DNA of 64,000 nt from Burkholderiales bacterium (GTDB lineage: Bacteria; Pseudomonadota; Gammaproteobacteria; Burkholderiales; SG8-41). Both the position numbers and the translations under genes were made by a program. Shown piece after piece: positions 34,274-44,761 of the stretch. The notes below the pieces were generated by a model. It made no database searches. It was not told the origin of the DNA and worked only from the letters and a program-made list of their open reading frames with translations. The DNA is taken from contig JALHRQ010000003.1 in the NCBI GenBank assembly GCA_022841375.1, forward strand, positions 166,692 to 230,691, written 5' to 3'. The first letter of the stretch is position 1, and every line of letters starts with the position of its first letter.

Positions 34274-34423
34274 TTATTCCGGTTGCAGCCCGATCGCCTT
34301 GGAGGGCGCGATAATGCGCACTGCGCGGGTCGGGTAATTCTGCGCTGTTGCCGGCAGTGTGGCGACAAGGCTTGCGGCGACGGCGGCGAGTTTGAGGCAG
34401 CGATACAGCGGGAAGCGATTCAT
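34274..34423 (-). pseudogene. Bug receptor relic reduced to 49 codons by an in-frame internal deletion
   Basis: From ATG 34423 the frame encodes a signal peptide (MNRFPLYRCLKLAAVAASLV, then ATLPATA-Q), the first Bug strand (NYPTRAVRIIAP), and then at once SKAIGLQPE and a stop. The first part is how Bug receptors begin and the last part is how they end (compare AAGIKPE in receptors 2 and 4), so about 270 codons of the middle are missing with the frame kept. No ribosome site is clear. It cannot bind a solute; a short exported peptide could still be made. It is distinct in sequence from the flanking receptors. Confidence 0.8.
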
Positions 34424-34759
34424 GATGTTATCGATTTGATTCAAATTAAATCAAAGGAGCGAATTCTGCATCAAAACGGTAGTCACGGCGATGCCGGCCC
34501 GCCCCGGTCAAGGTCAAGGTCAAGGGCTGGGCGGAGCCATTGCGCATCCGGCGGTGGAAGGCAGTTGATGTGGCTCAAATGTCCGGCAGGGGCTGACCGG
34601 TATGCTCAACGGCAATCAGGGTCGCATTCATTGACCCGAACTTGCAACAGGGCAATGGAAAGTGCGGATTTTGGCTCTCTGGTTTCGGAATCGGCAGTAT
34701 TGACCGGTGTAAAGGGATGGCCGACCGTTTTGCAGTAAGCACTCATTCGAGGGACTGCA
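34424..34759. other. 336-base gap before the RquA-like gene
   Basis: Contains an inverted repeat TTTGATT-N7-AATCAAA at 34435-34455, which looks like a regulator half-site pair 12 bases upstream of the Bug relic, and a triple GGTCAA tandem at 34506-34523. A GAGGGA ribosome site at its right end serves the methyltransferase gene. Nothing else is recognisable. Confidence 0.5.
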
Positions 34760-35551
34760 ATGATTACGTGGATGATGAACGCAGCTATAACACTGATATT
34801 TGTGCTGGCAGCCATCGGGTTGTTTTTCTTTGTGTTTACCCGCGGTGCGCTGCTGGTTGGCGGCTTGTCATCCCGGCCCGGCAACGAAAAGTCGCATGTG
34901 TATCCGATTTATTCGAACATGCGGCTGATCAAACTTGTCGATTTCCAGCCTGTCATCTCAGCCATTCTGCTGTTCCAGTATCACCGTCTGGTATCAGCAA
35001 TAGTGTCTGGATTGAAGGCCACTAATCTGAAAAACAGGAAAGTGCTGATTACCTCCTGTGCCTTTGGCAACGTGATTCCCCGGGTCGTGAAAGCCGCACT
35101 GGATGCCGGCGCCGACCGTATTCTGATCGCCGACATCATTCAGAACGAGCTTGTCCACGCAAAGAGCAAACTGGGCCGCTATGCTGGCAAGGTCCAGTAC
35201 ATTGAGGACGATGCAACCGCCATGAAGCAGGCGGAGGGGTGCGCTGATGCCAACGTGATGTTCTTCCTGCTGCACGAGTTGCCTCACGAACTGAAGGCGC
35301 GTGCGCTGAGCGAAGCAGGCCGCATGCTGGCGCCAGGAGGCAAGCTTTACCTGGCCGAATTCCATCGGCCGGAACCCCGGGTGTTGCGTGCATTGAGCTG
35401 GACCTACTTCAAGGTTTTTGAACCGCTCGGCCTTGCGCTCTGGGATATCCATGATCCGTTGGCATTCCTGAAGGATATGGGCGGGTGGTCGTGTGAGCGC
35501 ACCACGTACTTCTTTGGCAACTTCCAGATCATCACTGCAACCAAGCACTAG
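34760..35551 (+). CDS. RquA-like SAM-dependent methyltransferase-fold protein, membrane anchored
   Basis: 263 residues. Residues ~8-34 form a hydrophobic N-terminal anchor. The rest resembles RquA, the enzyme that swaps a methoxy group of ubiquinone for an amino group to make rhodoquinone. Similarities as I recall the family: a Cys-x-[FY]-Gly motif I (VLITSCAFGNVIPR, 95-108) in place of the usual GxGxG, FFLLHELP (168-175), GGKLYLAEFHRPEP (193-206) and a Phe-Glu-Pro-x2-Leu-x-Leu-Trp segment (220-228). It could instead be an uncharacterised class I methyltransferase. GAGGGA precedes the ATG. It is alone on its strand here; no quinone gene is adjacent. Confidence 0.6.
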   Translation: MITWMMNAAITLIFVLAAIGLFFFVFTRGALLVGGLSSRPGNEKSHVYPIYSNMRLIKLVDFQPVISAILLFQYHRLVSAIVSGLKATNLKNRKVLITSCAFGNVIPRVVKAALDAGADRILIADIIQNELVHAKSKLGRYAGKVQYIEDDATAMKQAEGCADANVMFFLLHELPHELKARALSEAGRMLAPGGKLYLAEFHRPEPRVLRALSWTYFKVFEPLGLALWDIHDPLAFLKDMGGWSCERTTYFFGNFQIITATKH

Positions 35552-35768
35552 GGATTTCACATCCTGGCGATAAAGTGATGACTGGCGCCAACGGTGCCGG
35601 GATCGGCCGCTGTTCTCAATGATCTGAATCACGCACTGCGCGGCCACGATCGCTCCCCGCCCGCGGTTCAGGGCACAATACATTCTCAACCGGGCCTACC
35701 TGGTCGTGCCATGGCGCGGGGATGCCCTTTGTTTTGATTTAAGTCGGATACCCACCAAGAGGACAGTA

Positions 35769-36854
35769 ATGATGGATGCAGCAGGCAGGCCGGAAAAAGA
35801 CCAGCGGGTCGGGATCGCCATACACCACTGGGCGCCGCGTTTTGTGTCGAGTGGGGTGCCGCTGACGGATTTTGAGGAAGTCACGGCGGGCATCTCGCAC
35901 TGGGACGAGTGGTGCGCCGCGTGGAGCGCACGCGCCGCCATTCATGAAGGGCTGGGCCATAAGGCGCTGGCCGATGGTTACAAATTGTCGGCGGGCGAAC
36001 ATTTCAACCGCGCGGCGATTTGTTATCACTTCGGCAAATTCATGTTCGTCCATGACATCGAACAGATGCAGCAGGCGCACTGCAAGGTGATCGCATGCCG
36101 CCAGTTGGCACTGCCGCTGCTGCCGTTTCCGGGTGTGCGTGTTGAAATACCGTATCAGGGAAAAACACTGGCCGGTATCCTGCGCAAGCCTGCGGGGAAG
36201 GCGCTGCATCCGGTGGTGATCATGTGTGTGGGGCTGGATTCAACCAAGGAAGAACTCGAGGTCTACGAAAACATTTTCCTCGCCCGCGGCATGGCGACGC
36301 TGTCTTTCGACGGGCCGGGGCAGGGCGAAGCAGAATATGACATTCCGATTCGTGGGGACTACGAGGTTGCGGCCAAAGCAGTGGTCGATTATGTGATCAC
36401 CCGCAGCGATCTCGATGCCGCGCGCATTGGCCTCTGGGGCGTTTCACTCGGCGGCTATTACGCGGCGCGCAGTGTTGCGTTCGAAAAACGCATCAAGGCC
36501 TGCATCTCGCTGTCCGGCCCGTACAGCTGGGTGGAAACCTTCGACAGCCGCAACGAACTCTCACGCGAGGCTTTCCGCGTGCGTTCGCATGCGAAAGACA
36601 TGGCGGCGGCGCGTGTCAACGCCCAGACGCTGACACTGGAAGGCGTTGCAAAAAACATCACCTGCCCGATTTACGTCGTCGGCGGCGAGTTCGACAAATT
36701 GACGCCGCCGCACAATGCGGAGCGCATTGCCGCCGAGGTGTCGGGGCCCTGCGAGCTGCTGATCGTCAAGGGCGGCAACCATGTCGCCAACAACCGGCGT
36801 TACATGTTCCAGACGCAGACGGCGGACTGGATGGCGGATATTCTGTGCAAGTAG
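35769..36854 (+). CDS. Alpha/beta hydrolase resembling 2,6-dihydropseudooxynicotine hydrolase
   Basis: 361 residues from ATG 35769 (ATG 35772 also possible), after AAGAGGACAG; the ORF is open from 35706 without support. An N-terminal helical domain (~1-125) precedes the hydrolase core, as in the nicotine-pathway carbon-carbon hydrolase and FrsA-like proteins. The triad is visible: Ser in GVSLGGYYAARS, Asp in GEFDKLTP, His in GGNHVANN; FDGPGQGE is another family block. Substrate unknown; hydrolytic cleavage of a C-C or ester bond is likely. It lies 48 bases before thiL on the same strand. Confidence 0.82.
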   Translation: MMDAAGRPEKDQRVGIAIHHWAPRFVSSGVPLTDFEEVTAGISHWDEWCAAWSARAAIHEGLGHKALADGYKLSAGEHFNRAAICYHFGKFMFVHDIEQMQQAHCKVIACRQLALPLLPFPGVRVEIPYQGKTLAGILRKPAGKALHPVVIMCVGLDSTKEELEVYENIFLARGMATLSFDGPGQGEAEYDIPIRGDYEVAAKAVVDYVITRSDLDAARIGLWGVSLGGYYAARSVAFEKRIKACISLSGPYSWVETFDSRNELSREAFRVRSHAKDMAAARVNAQTLTLEGVAKNITCPIYVVGGEFDKLTPPHNAERIAAEVSGPCELLIVKGGNHVANNRRYMFQTQTADWMADILCK

Positions 36855-36902
36855 TTACGGTGTGTGAAGCATCTTTCCCGACGTTCAAGGTGCAATAAAT
36901 CA

Positions 36903-37871
36903 ATGCCAACCGAATTCGAACTGATTCAACAGCATTTCACCCACGCCACACCACGCACCTTGCTGGGCGTCGGCGACGATGCCGCGTTGATCACGCCCTC
37001 GCCCGGACAGGTTCTCGCCGTAGCAACCGACATGCTGGTCGGCGGGCGGCATTTTTTCATGGACGTCGACCCTGAGTCAGTGGGTCACAAGGCGCTGGCG
37101 GTGAACCTGTCGGACATGGCGGCGATGGGGGCCATGCCGCGATGGGCGACGCTGGGCATCGCGCTGCCCAAGGCCGATGCGCGCTGGGTCGCTGCAATGT
37201 CGGCAGGCTTCATGAAACTGGCACGCCGGCATGGTGTGGATTTGATCGGTGGCGATACCACGCGCGGACCGCTGAATCTGTGCGTGCAGATTATCGGTGA
37301 AGTGCCTGCGCGGCAGGCGCTGCGTCGCGACGGCGCGAAGCCGGGTGACGATGTCTGGGTGTCGGGCGCGCTGGGCGATGCCGCACTGGCGGTGGCGGCA
37401 CGTAACCAACGCATCAAACTGAAACCGGCAGACCGCAAGCGGGCGCAACAAAAACTGGACTGGCCGCTGCCGCGTATCGCACTCGGCATGGCCTTGCGCG
37501 GCGTGGCGCGCAGCGCGATCGATATTTCTGACGGCCTGGTCGCCGACCTGGGACATATCTGCGAACGTTCCGGAGTGGCTGCAGTTGTGGCATTCGAATG
37601 TCTGCCGGTATCGGCGGTGATGCGGCGTTATCGCGAAGCGCCCGTCGCCCAGGCGGCGCTGCTCGGCGGCGGCGATGATTACGAACTGTGTTTTACTGCG
37701 GCGCCGGCAAAACGGGCCGCAGTGGAGCGCACGGCAGCGCGCACACGTACCAGGGTGACGCGCATCGGGCGCGTGATCCGCGCGCCGGAGGGCGCGTGCA
37801 AGGTGGTGGTGGTCGATGGGGATGGTTTGCCGGTCAAGGCGACGCAACAGGGTTTTGATCATTTTCGGTAG
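36903..37871 (+). CDS. thiL: Thiamine-monophosphate kinase
   Basis: 322 residues from ATG 36903. It phosphorylates thiamin phosphate to thiamin diphosphate with ATP. FELIQQHF, GVGDDAALI, ATDMLVGGRHFF, HKALAVNLSDMAAMGA, GGDTTRGPL and ISDGLVADLGHI are the magnesium- and nucleotide-binding motifs of the ThiL/PurM fold. The C-terminal GGGDDYELCFTA is also standard. The expected pgpA follows, but a degenerate 0.5-kb gene lies between. Upstream, an accessory block separates it from nusB. Confidence 0.95.
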   Translation: MPTEFELIQQHFTHATPRTLLGVGDDAALITPSPGQVLAVATDMLVGGRHFFMDVDPESVGHKALAVNLSDMAAMGAMPRWATLGIALPKADARWVAAMSAGFMKLARRHGVDLIGGDTTRGPLNLCVQIIGEVPARQALRRDGAKPGDDVWVSGALGDAALAVAARNQRIKLKPADRKRAQQKLDWPLPRIALGMALRGVARSAIDISDGLVADLGHICERSGVAAVVAFECLPVSAVMRRYREAPVAQAALLGGGDDYELCFTAAPAKRAAVERTAARTRTRVTRIGRVIRAPEGACKVVVVDGDGLPVKATQQGFDHFR

Positions 37872-38005
37872 GTCTGCGCAAGTTGCCATACCGGCCCCGG
37901 CAGTTTTTCCTTGCCGCCACGCAGCTTCGGTAAACTGTAGCGACTCTAGCGCCGGCCGGCAGTCGTATTCTGCCGCTGTGCCATTACTTCTGGAGGCAGC
38001 CAGCC

Positions 38006-38533
38006 GTGACGCTTGACGAACCGTACATCTTCGTGGGTTCCGATGTTTATATCCTGACCTACAAGGGCAGCAATGAACTTCAGGCGTCTCAAACCGGTCT
38101 GGGCGCGCTGTCGCTGAAGCTGCTGGTGCTGATCGATGGCCGGACCACGGTTGCCGGGATCCTCCGGCGGACGAACCCGGCCCCGAGCGATGAGCAGTTC
38201 TCGGCAGCGGTGCAGGAATTGATCAGCGGGGGCTATGTTGATCTCAATACCAATCAACTGACCCAATCGTTCGATTTCATCGAGTTTTTCAAGGAAACAC
38301 CCACGCAGCCTTCAGATTCGGCGCTGGATCAAGCGCAGTCGGAGGCCGCATCCGGCATCACCACGCTGCAGCGGCGGCTGAATCCCGTCTGGAGCCGTAT
38401 CGTGACGTTTAGCAAATGCCTGATGCCGGATTCCAGGCGGAAATCACGCAGTTGCTGGACAAGTTGCGGCATGCTGCCGGGGTTGATGGGCACTGACGGC
38501 ATCAAAAAGGGCGGGCGCGGCGCCGTCATCTGA
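38006..38533 (+). pseudogene. Probable frameshifted winged-helix-like protein
   Basis: A GTG-started frame (GGAGG 10 bases upstream) gives 175 residues. The first ~120 look real (LKLLVLIDGRTTVAGILRR, a pattern found in regulators linked to signalling or PilZ proteins). From about base 38370 the frame becomes Arg/Ser/Cys-rich and implausible. An overlapping frame then reads protein-like (AAAESRLEPY, a TAG at 38410, then FQAEITQLLDKLRHAAG to a TGA at 38494). A shift near 38370 plus the TAG would explain this as a decaying gene. A sequencing error could produce the shift but not the stop as well. Confidence 0.5.
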
Positions 38534-38609
38534 GCCGCTGCGCCATCAGAGCGCGCCCGCTGCCGGATTATGCGGTAATGTTGTGTCGATCAATTGTTAA
38601 CCGCATGTA

Positions 38610-39101
38610 ATGGAACCGCATATCTATCCCGACCTGCGCTTTATCTTTCGCCACCCCGCGCATTTCATCGCCTTTGGTGCCGGCGCCGGGCTGTCGCCGG
38701 TGGCGCCGGGTACCGTCGGTACGCTGCTCGCGCTGCCGCTGTTCCACTGGCTGGCGCCGCAGCTGGCGCCGTGGACTTTTCTGGTGCTGGTGGTCGCCTT
38801 GTTCTGGCTGGGCGTGTGGGCGAGTTCGGTGACGGGCCACGCGCTGGGCGTGGCGGATCACGGGGGCATGGTTTGGGACGAGACGGTGGCTTTTCTGCTG
38901 GTGCTGTTTTTTGTTCCGGCGACGGCTTACTGGCAGGCGTTTGCGTTTCTGGTGTTCCGGCTTTTTGACATCTTCAAGCCGCCCCCCATCGGCTACTATG
39001 ACCGCCTGCTCAAAAACGGCTTCGGCGTGATGTGGGACGATTTGCTTGCGGCGGGTTACACGCTGCTGATCATCGCGCTGGCCTACTCGGCGTTGGGATA
39101 A
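38610..39101 (+). CDS. pgpA: Phosphatidylglycerophosphatase A
   Basis: 163 residues with about four hydrophobic segments. It removes the phosphate from phosphatidylglycerol phosphate at the inner membrane. HFIAFGAGAGLSPVAPGTVG near the start, DHGGMVWDETVAF in the middle (acidic residues at the active site) and FRLFDIFKPPPIGYYD are the family signatures. cinA/pncC follows 15 bases later, the usual thiL-pgpA-cinA order. Confidence 0.95.
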   Translation: MEPHIYPDLRFIFRHPAHFIAFGAGAGLSPVAPGTVGTLLALPLFHWLAPQLAPWTFLVLVVALFWLGVWASSVTGHALGVADHGGMVWDETVAFLLVLFFVPATAYWQAFAFLVFRLFDIFKPPPIGYYDRLLKNGFGVMWDDLLAAGYTLLIIALAYSALG

Positions 39102-39116
39102 CCTGCAGGAGATCCG

Positions 39117-39644
39117 ATGATGTCAAACAAACACACGGCAGATGATTCGACACTGTTTGAACTGGCGGCGCGCGTCGGCGAAGCACTGAAAGCGCAGGGG
39201 TTGATGCTGGCGACCGCGGAATCCTGTACCGGCGGCTGGATTGCGCAGGCACTGACGGCGGTGCCCGGCAGTTCCAACTGGTTCGAACGCGGCTTCGTGA
39301 CCTACACCTATATATCCAAGCGCGAAATGCTCGGCGTCAGCCAGGACACGCTGGGCACGCATGGCGCAGTTTCGGAGCCGACGGTGCGCGAGATGGTCAC
39401 CGGCGCGCTGGCCAACAGCCACGCGCAAATCGCCGTGTCGGTCAGCGGCACCGCCGGACCCACGGGCGGCACGCCTGACAAACCGGTGGGCACGGTGTGT
39501 TTCGCCTGGAGCATCAAAAACGGTGAACCCAAAAGCGCGCTGAAGCGCTTCAACGGCGACCGCGAAGCCGTGCGCCGGCAGGCCGTACGTTTTGCGCTGG
39601 AAGGCCTGCTGGATCTGTTGCCGGTTTCCGGAATAAGCAAATAA
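39117..39644 (+). CDS. pncC: Nicotinamide-nucleotide amidohydrolase (CinA C-terminal domain, PncC)
   Basis: 175 residues, the short stand-alone form. It deamidates NMN to nicotinate mononucleotide in NAD recycling. LMLATAESCTGGWIAQALT, VSGTAGPTGGTPDKPVGTV and RFNGDREAVRRQAVRFAL are the conserved blocks. ATG 39117 and ATG 39120 are both usable, after GGAGA. Same strand and close to pgpA; recA follows after 182 bases with its own promoter. Confidence 0.94.
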   Translation: MMSNKHTADDSTLFELAARVGEALKAQGLMLATAESCTGGWIAQALTAVPGSSNWFERGFVTYTYISKREMLGVSQDTLGTHGAVSEPTVREMVTGALANSHAQIAVSVSGTAGPTGGTPDKPVGTVCFAWSIKNGEPKSALKRFNGDREAVRRQAVRFALEGLLDLLPVSGISK

Positions 39645-39648
39645 GCAT

Positions 39649-39661
39649 ATGATTTTATTGA
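39649..39661 (+). repeat. AT-rich 13-mer, copy 5
   Basis: Reads ATGATTTTATTGA (first base differs), five bases after the pncC stop and 165 bases before the recA start, upstream of the recA promoter. Confidence 0.5.
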
Positions 39662-39693
39662 ATATTTAGTAAATTAGATGGGGTTATACCCAC

Positions 39694-39736
39694 TACTGTA
39701 TAAATATTCACCTTTTTTTGCGGATTGTGTAATAAT
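39694..39736 (+). promoter_or_regulatory. recA promoter with LexA-like operator
   Basis: TACTGTATAAATATTCACCT (39694-39713) has a good left half of the LexA operator (TACTGTATA) and a degraded right half. It overlaps a -35 element TTCACC (39707-39712); AATAAT (39731-39736) is the matching -10 at 18-base spacing. LexA bound here would cover the -35 box, the expected SOS control of recA. Confidence 0.65.
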
Positions 39737-39826
39737 GCGTTCCATCACCGGAACAAAACGCAAGACGCCGCACCGATTTTTTACTCAACAACTTCCTGAA
39801 CGAATCACCGGACTACGAGGACAACC

Positions 39827-40909
39827 ATGGACGAAAACAAATCCAAAGCGCTCGCCGCGGCGCTGTCGCAAATCGAAAAACAATTCGGCAAGGGCTCGGT
39901 CATGCGCATGGGCGAGGCCGACATTGCACGGGATATCCAGTCCGTATCGACGGGTTCGCTGGGTCTCGATATCGGGCTGGGCATCGGCGGGCTGCCGCGC
40001 GGACGCGTGGTTGAAATCTACGGTCCGGAATCGTCGGGCAAAACCACGCTGACGCTGTCGGTGATCGCGCAGATGCAGAAACTCGGCGGCTCGGCGGCGT
40101 TCATCGATGCCGAACACGCGCTGGACCCGCAATACGCCGTCAAGCTGGGTGTGAAGGTCGACGAACTGATCATCTCCCAGCCGGACAACGGCGAGCAGGC
40201 GCTGGAAATCGCCGACATGCTGGTGCGTTCGGGTTCGGTCGATGTGGTGGTGATCGACTCGGTGGCGGCGCTGGTGCCCCGCGCAGAGATCGAAGGCGAG
40301 ATGGGCGAACCGCAGATGGGTTTGCAGGCGCGGCTGATGTCGCAGGCGCTGCGCAAACTCACCGCCAACATCAAGCGTTCGAACACGCTGGTGATTTTCA
40401 TCAACCAGATCCGCATGAAAATCGGCGTGATGTTCGGCAACCCCGAAACCACCACCGGCGGCAATGCGCTCAAGTTCTACGCTTCGGTACGGATCGACAT
40501 CCGTCGCATCGGCTCGATCAAGCGGGGCGAAGAGGTCATCGGTTCCGAGACACGCGCCAAGATCGTCAAGAACAAGGTGGCGCCGCCGTTCCGCCAGGCT
40601 GAATTCGACATTCTCTACGGTGAAGGCATTTCGCGCGAAGGCGAGATCATCGAACTCGGCGTGATCCACAACATCATCGAGAAATCCGGCGCCTGGTATT
40701 CCTACGGCAAGGATCGCATCGGTCAGGGCAAGGACAATACCCGCGAATACCTGAAGGAAAATCCGAAAATGGCCAACGAGATCGAGGCCAAGATTCGCGC
40801 CGCGGTCGGTGTTGCCGGCGGGCCTGCCGGCACTCCCGAGGTCAAGAAGCCGCCGTTGGAAGTGGTGGAGTCGGATCCGGCAGCTCGAAAAAAAGCAGCT
40901 GGACAGTAA
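39827..40909 (+). CDS. recA: Recombinase RecA
   Basis: 360 residues. It forms ATP-dependent filaments on single-stranded DNA for homologous recombination and triggers LexA self-cleavage. The Walker A motif GPESSGKTT, the family start [19 protein letters not shown], the [20 protein letters not shown]-like L2 region and the C-terminal acidic end are all present. A LexA-like operator lies upstream. Usual length, and in the conserved order before recX. Confidence 0.99.
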   Translation: MDENKSKALAAALSQIEKQFGKGSVMRMGEADIARDIQSVSTGSLGLDIGLGIGGLPRGRVVEIYGPESSGKTTLTLSVIAQMQKLGGSAAFIDAEHALDPQYAVKLGVKVDELIISQPDNGEQALEIADMLVRSGSVDVVVIDSVAALVPRAEIEGEMGEPQMGLQARLMSQALRKLTANIKRSNTLVIFINQIRMKIGVMFGNPETTTGGNALKFYASVRIDIRRIGSIKRGEEVIGSETRAKIVKNKVAPPFRQAEFDILYGEGISREGEIIELGVIHNIIEKSGAWYSYGKDRIGQGKDNTREYLKENPKMANEIEAKIRAAVGVAGGPAGTPEVKKPPLEVVESDPAARKKAAGQ

Positions 40910-40970
40910 GCTGATCTGATTTTTGTCATCAACCACCCGAACTCATTTCAGAAACGCGCCGAGCGCAGAC

Positions 40971-41096
40971 ATGACGAGAAGCACGCGAGGCTCCGACGAG
41001 ACATTGCCGAAAGGTAAGGCAAGGAGGAACCCCGGTAAAAGCCCCGGGATAAACTCCGCGGGGGCCAAAGTCATGGCAAGCGCAGGCCGTTTATGA
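40971..41096 (+). CDS. Possible 41-codon leader ORF of recX
   Basis: An ATG at 40971 opens 41 codons of a very basic peptide (MTRSTRGSDETLPKGKARRN...) ending at TGA 41094-41096, one base before the recX ATG. recX has no good Shine-Dalgarno of its own, so coupled translation from this ORF is conceivable. The GC-rich stretch at 41030-41065 (CCCCGG and CCGGGG runs) may also simply be structured RNA. Coding status is uncertain. Confidence 0.2.
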   Translation: MTRSTRGSDETLPKGKARRNPGKSPGINSAGAKVMASAGRL

Positions 41097-41097
41097 G

Positions 41098-41583
41098 ATG
41101 AGTTCCAAAGAACCCAGTCTCAGGGTCCGCGCACTTAGGCACTTGGCGCGGCGCGAGTACACCCGGCAGGAGTTGAGCCGGCTGCTCGCGCCGCACGCTG
41201 AGTCCGAAGACGAAGTGACGATAATCCTGGATGACTTTTCGCAGCGCGGCTGGTTGTCTGAAACCCGCGCGGCGGAGCAGATGGTGCATGCGCGACGCGG
41301 GCGATACGGCCCGGCGCGCATCCGGCGGGATCTGGAAGCCAAGGGCGTGTCGGCGGAACTGGTTAGCAGCACGGTCGCCACGCTGAAGGAAGGCGAACTG
41401 GAAAGTGCGCGTGCCGTATGGTGCAGGAAATACCGTGAGCCGGCGGCGAACGCGGCGGAACGGGCGAAGCAGGCCCGCTTTCTGATGGGACGAGGTTTCA
41501 GCAGTGAAGTGATTACCAAACTGCTGCGGGCGTTGAGCCGCGGCGAGATGGGAACAGAAACGGAAAAGGGAGACGAATCATGA
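41098..41583 (+). CDS. recX: RecA regulator RecX
   Basis: 161 residues, the usual short length. RecX caps and dismantles RecA filaments. The three-helix repeats typical of RecX are visible (LRVRALRHLARREYTRQEL, then RYGPARIRRDLEAKGV, then KQARFLMGRGFSSEVI). It lies 188 bases after recA and is probably cotranscribed with it. Its stop codon overlaps the start of a possible 33-codon membrane peptide (ATGA). Confidence 0.93.
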   Translation: MSSKEPSLRVRALRHLARREYTRQELSRLLAPHAESEDEVTIILDDFSQRGWLSETRAAEQMVHARRGRYGPARIRRDLEAKGVSAELVSSTVATLKEGELESARAVWCRKYREPAANAAERAKQARFLMGRGFSSEVITKLLRALSRGEMGTETEKGDES

Positions 41584-41681
41584 TCATGATGATGATGTTG
41601 GTTGAAAAGGCCCTCGAATACCGCGATCAATGTGTGTTTTACGGCGCGATGGCCATTACCGTGATGTTGCTCGCCGTATAA
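41580..41681 (+). CDS. Possible 33-residue single-pass membrane peptide
   Basis: ATG 41580 overlaps the recX stop as ATGA. The peptide begins with a run of Met (MIMMMMLVEKALEYRD) and ends in a hydrophobic stretch (CVFYGAMAITVMLLAV) long enough for one membrane helix. The overlap suggests translational coupling to recX. No family is recognised, and the short length means chance cannot be excluded. Confidence 0.3.
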   Translation: MIMMMMLVEKALEYRDQCVFYGAMAITVMLLAV

Positions 41682-41818
41682 GGCATAAGGCCTTCATCGC
41701 CGGGGGCGAAAACCCTGCAATCCCATCGGAAACGCGGATATATCCGATTTCCGCACCGCGACTGCTCCAAGGGCAGAATACGGCGGTAAAACTGGTTTAA
41801 AATCTGCGCCTTACGTAA

Positions 41819-44443
<2,625 letters not shown>

Positions 44444-44761
44444 ATGACCGGCAACCGCATCCGTTCTATTGCAATGGCTGCGATGCTGCTGGTATTGGCT
44501 GTGCCGATTGCCCAAGCGCAGGAGAGCGGGTTGATCGAAGCCACCACGGCATCCGGGGAAAAAGTACGCCTGCACCCGAACGGACGCTGGGAATACGTGG
44601 ATGCGCAGAAAGCCGCGACTGCAAAAGCCGTCGCCGACCAGTATCCGGAGAACAAGCTGCGTCCAATGGATGCGCAGGGCTGCCTGTTCGGTATCGGCCG
44701 CTGCGTCATGCCCGGAGACAAGGATTACAACCGCGGTACGCTTAATCCCGCCAAACGCTGA
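44444..44761 (+). CDS. Small exported protein of unknown function
   Basis: 105 residues. Its ATG follows the alaS stop with no gap, implying coupling. A signal peptide (about 1-25, ending AQA-Q) is clear. The mature part has LIEATTASGEKVRLHPNGRWEYVD, a short beta-rich motif seen in small periplasmic proteins of Burkholderiales, and two cysteines (QGCLFGIGRCVMPG) that may form a disulfide. No function is known to me. It ends convergently with the phosphomannomutase gene with no spacer. Confidence 0.8.
   Translation: MTGNRIRSIAMAAMLLVLAVPIAQAQESGLIEATTASGEKVRLHPNGRWEYVDAQKAATAKAVADQYPENKLRPMDAQGCLFGIGRCVMPGDKDYNRGTLNPAKR

Noticed and set aside
40971-41097. Structured regulatory RNA between recA and recX
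   Set aside because: GC-rich runs could pair, but no conserved or clear single structure is visible; kept only as a low-confidence leader ORF.
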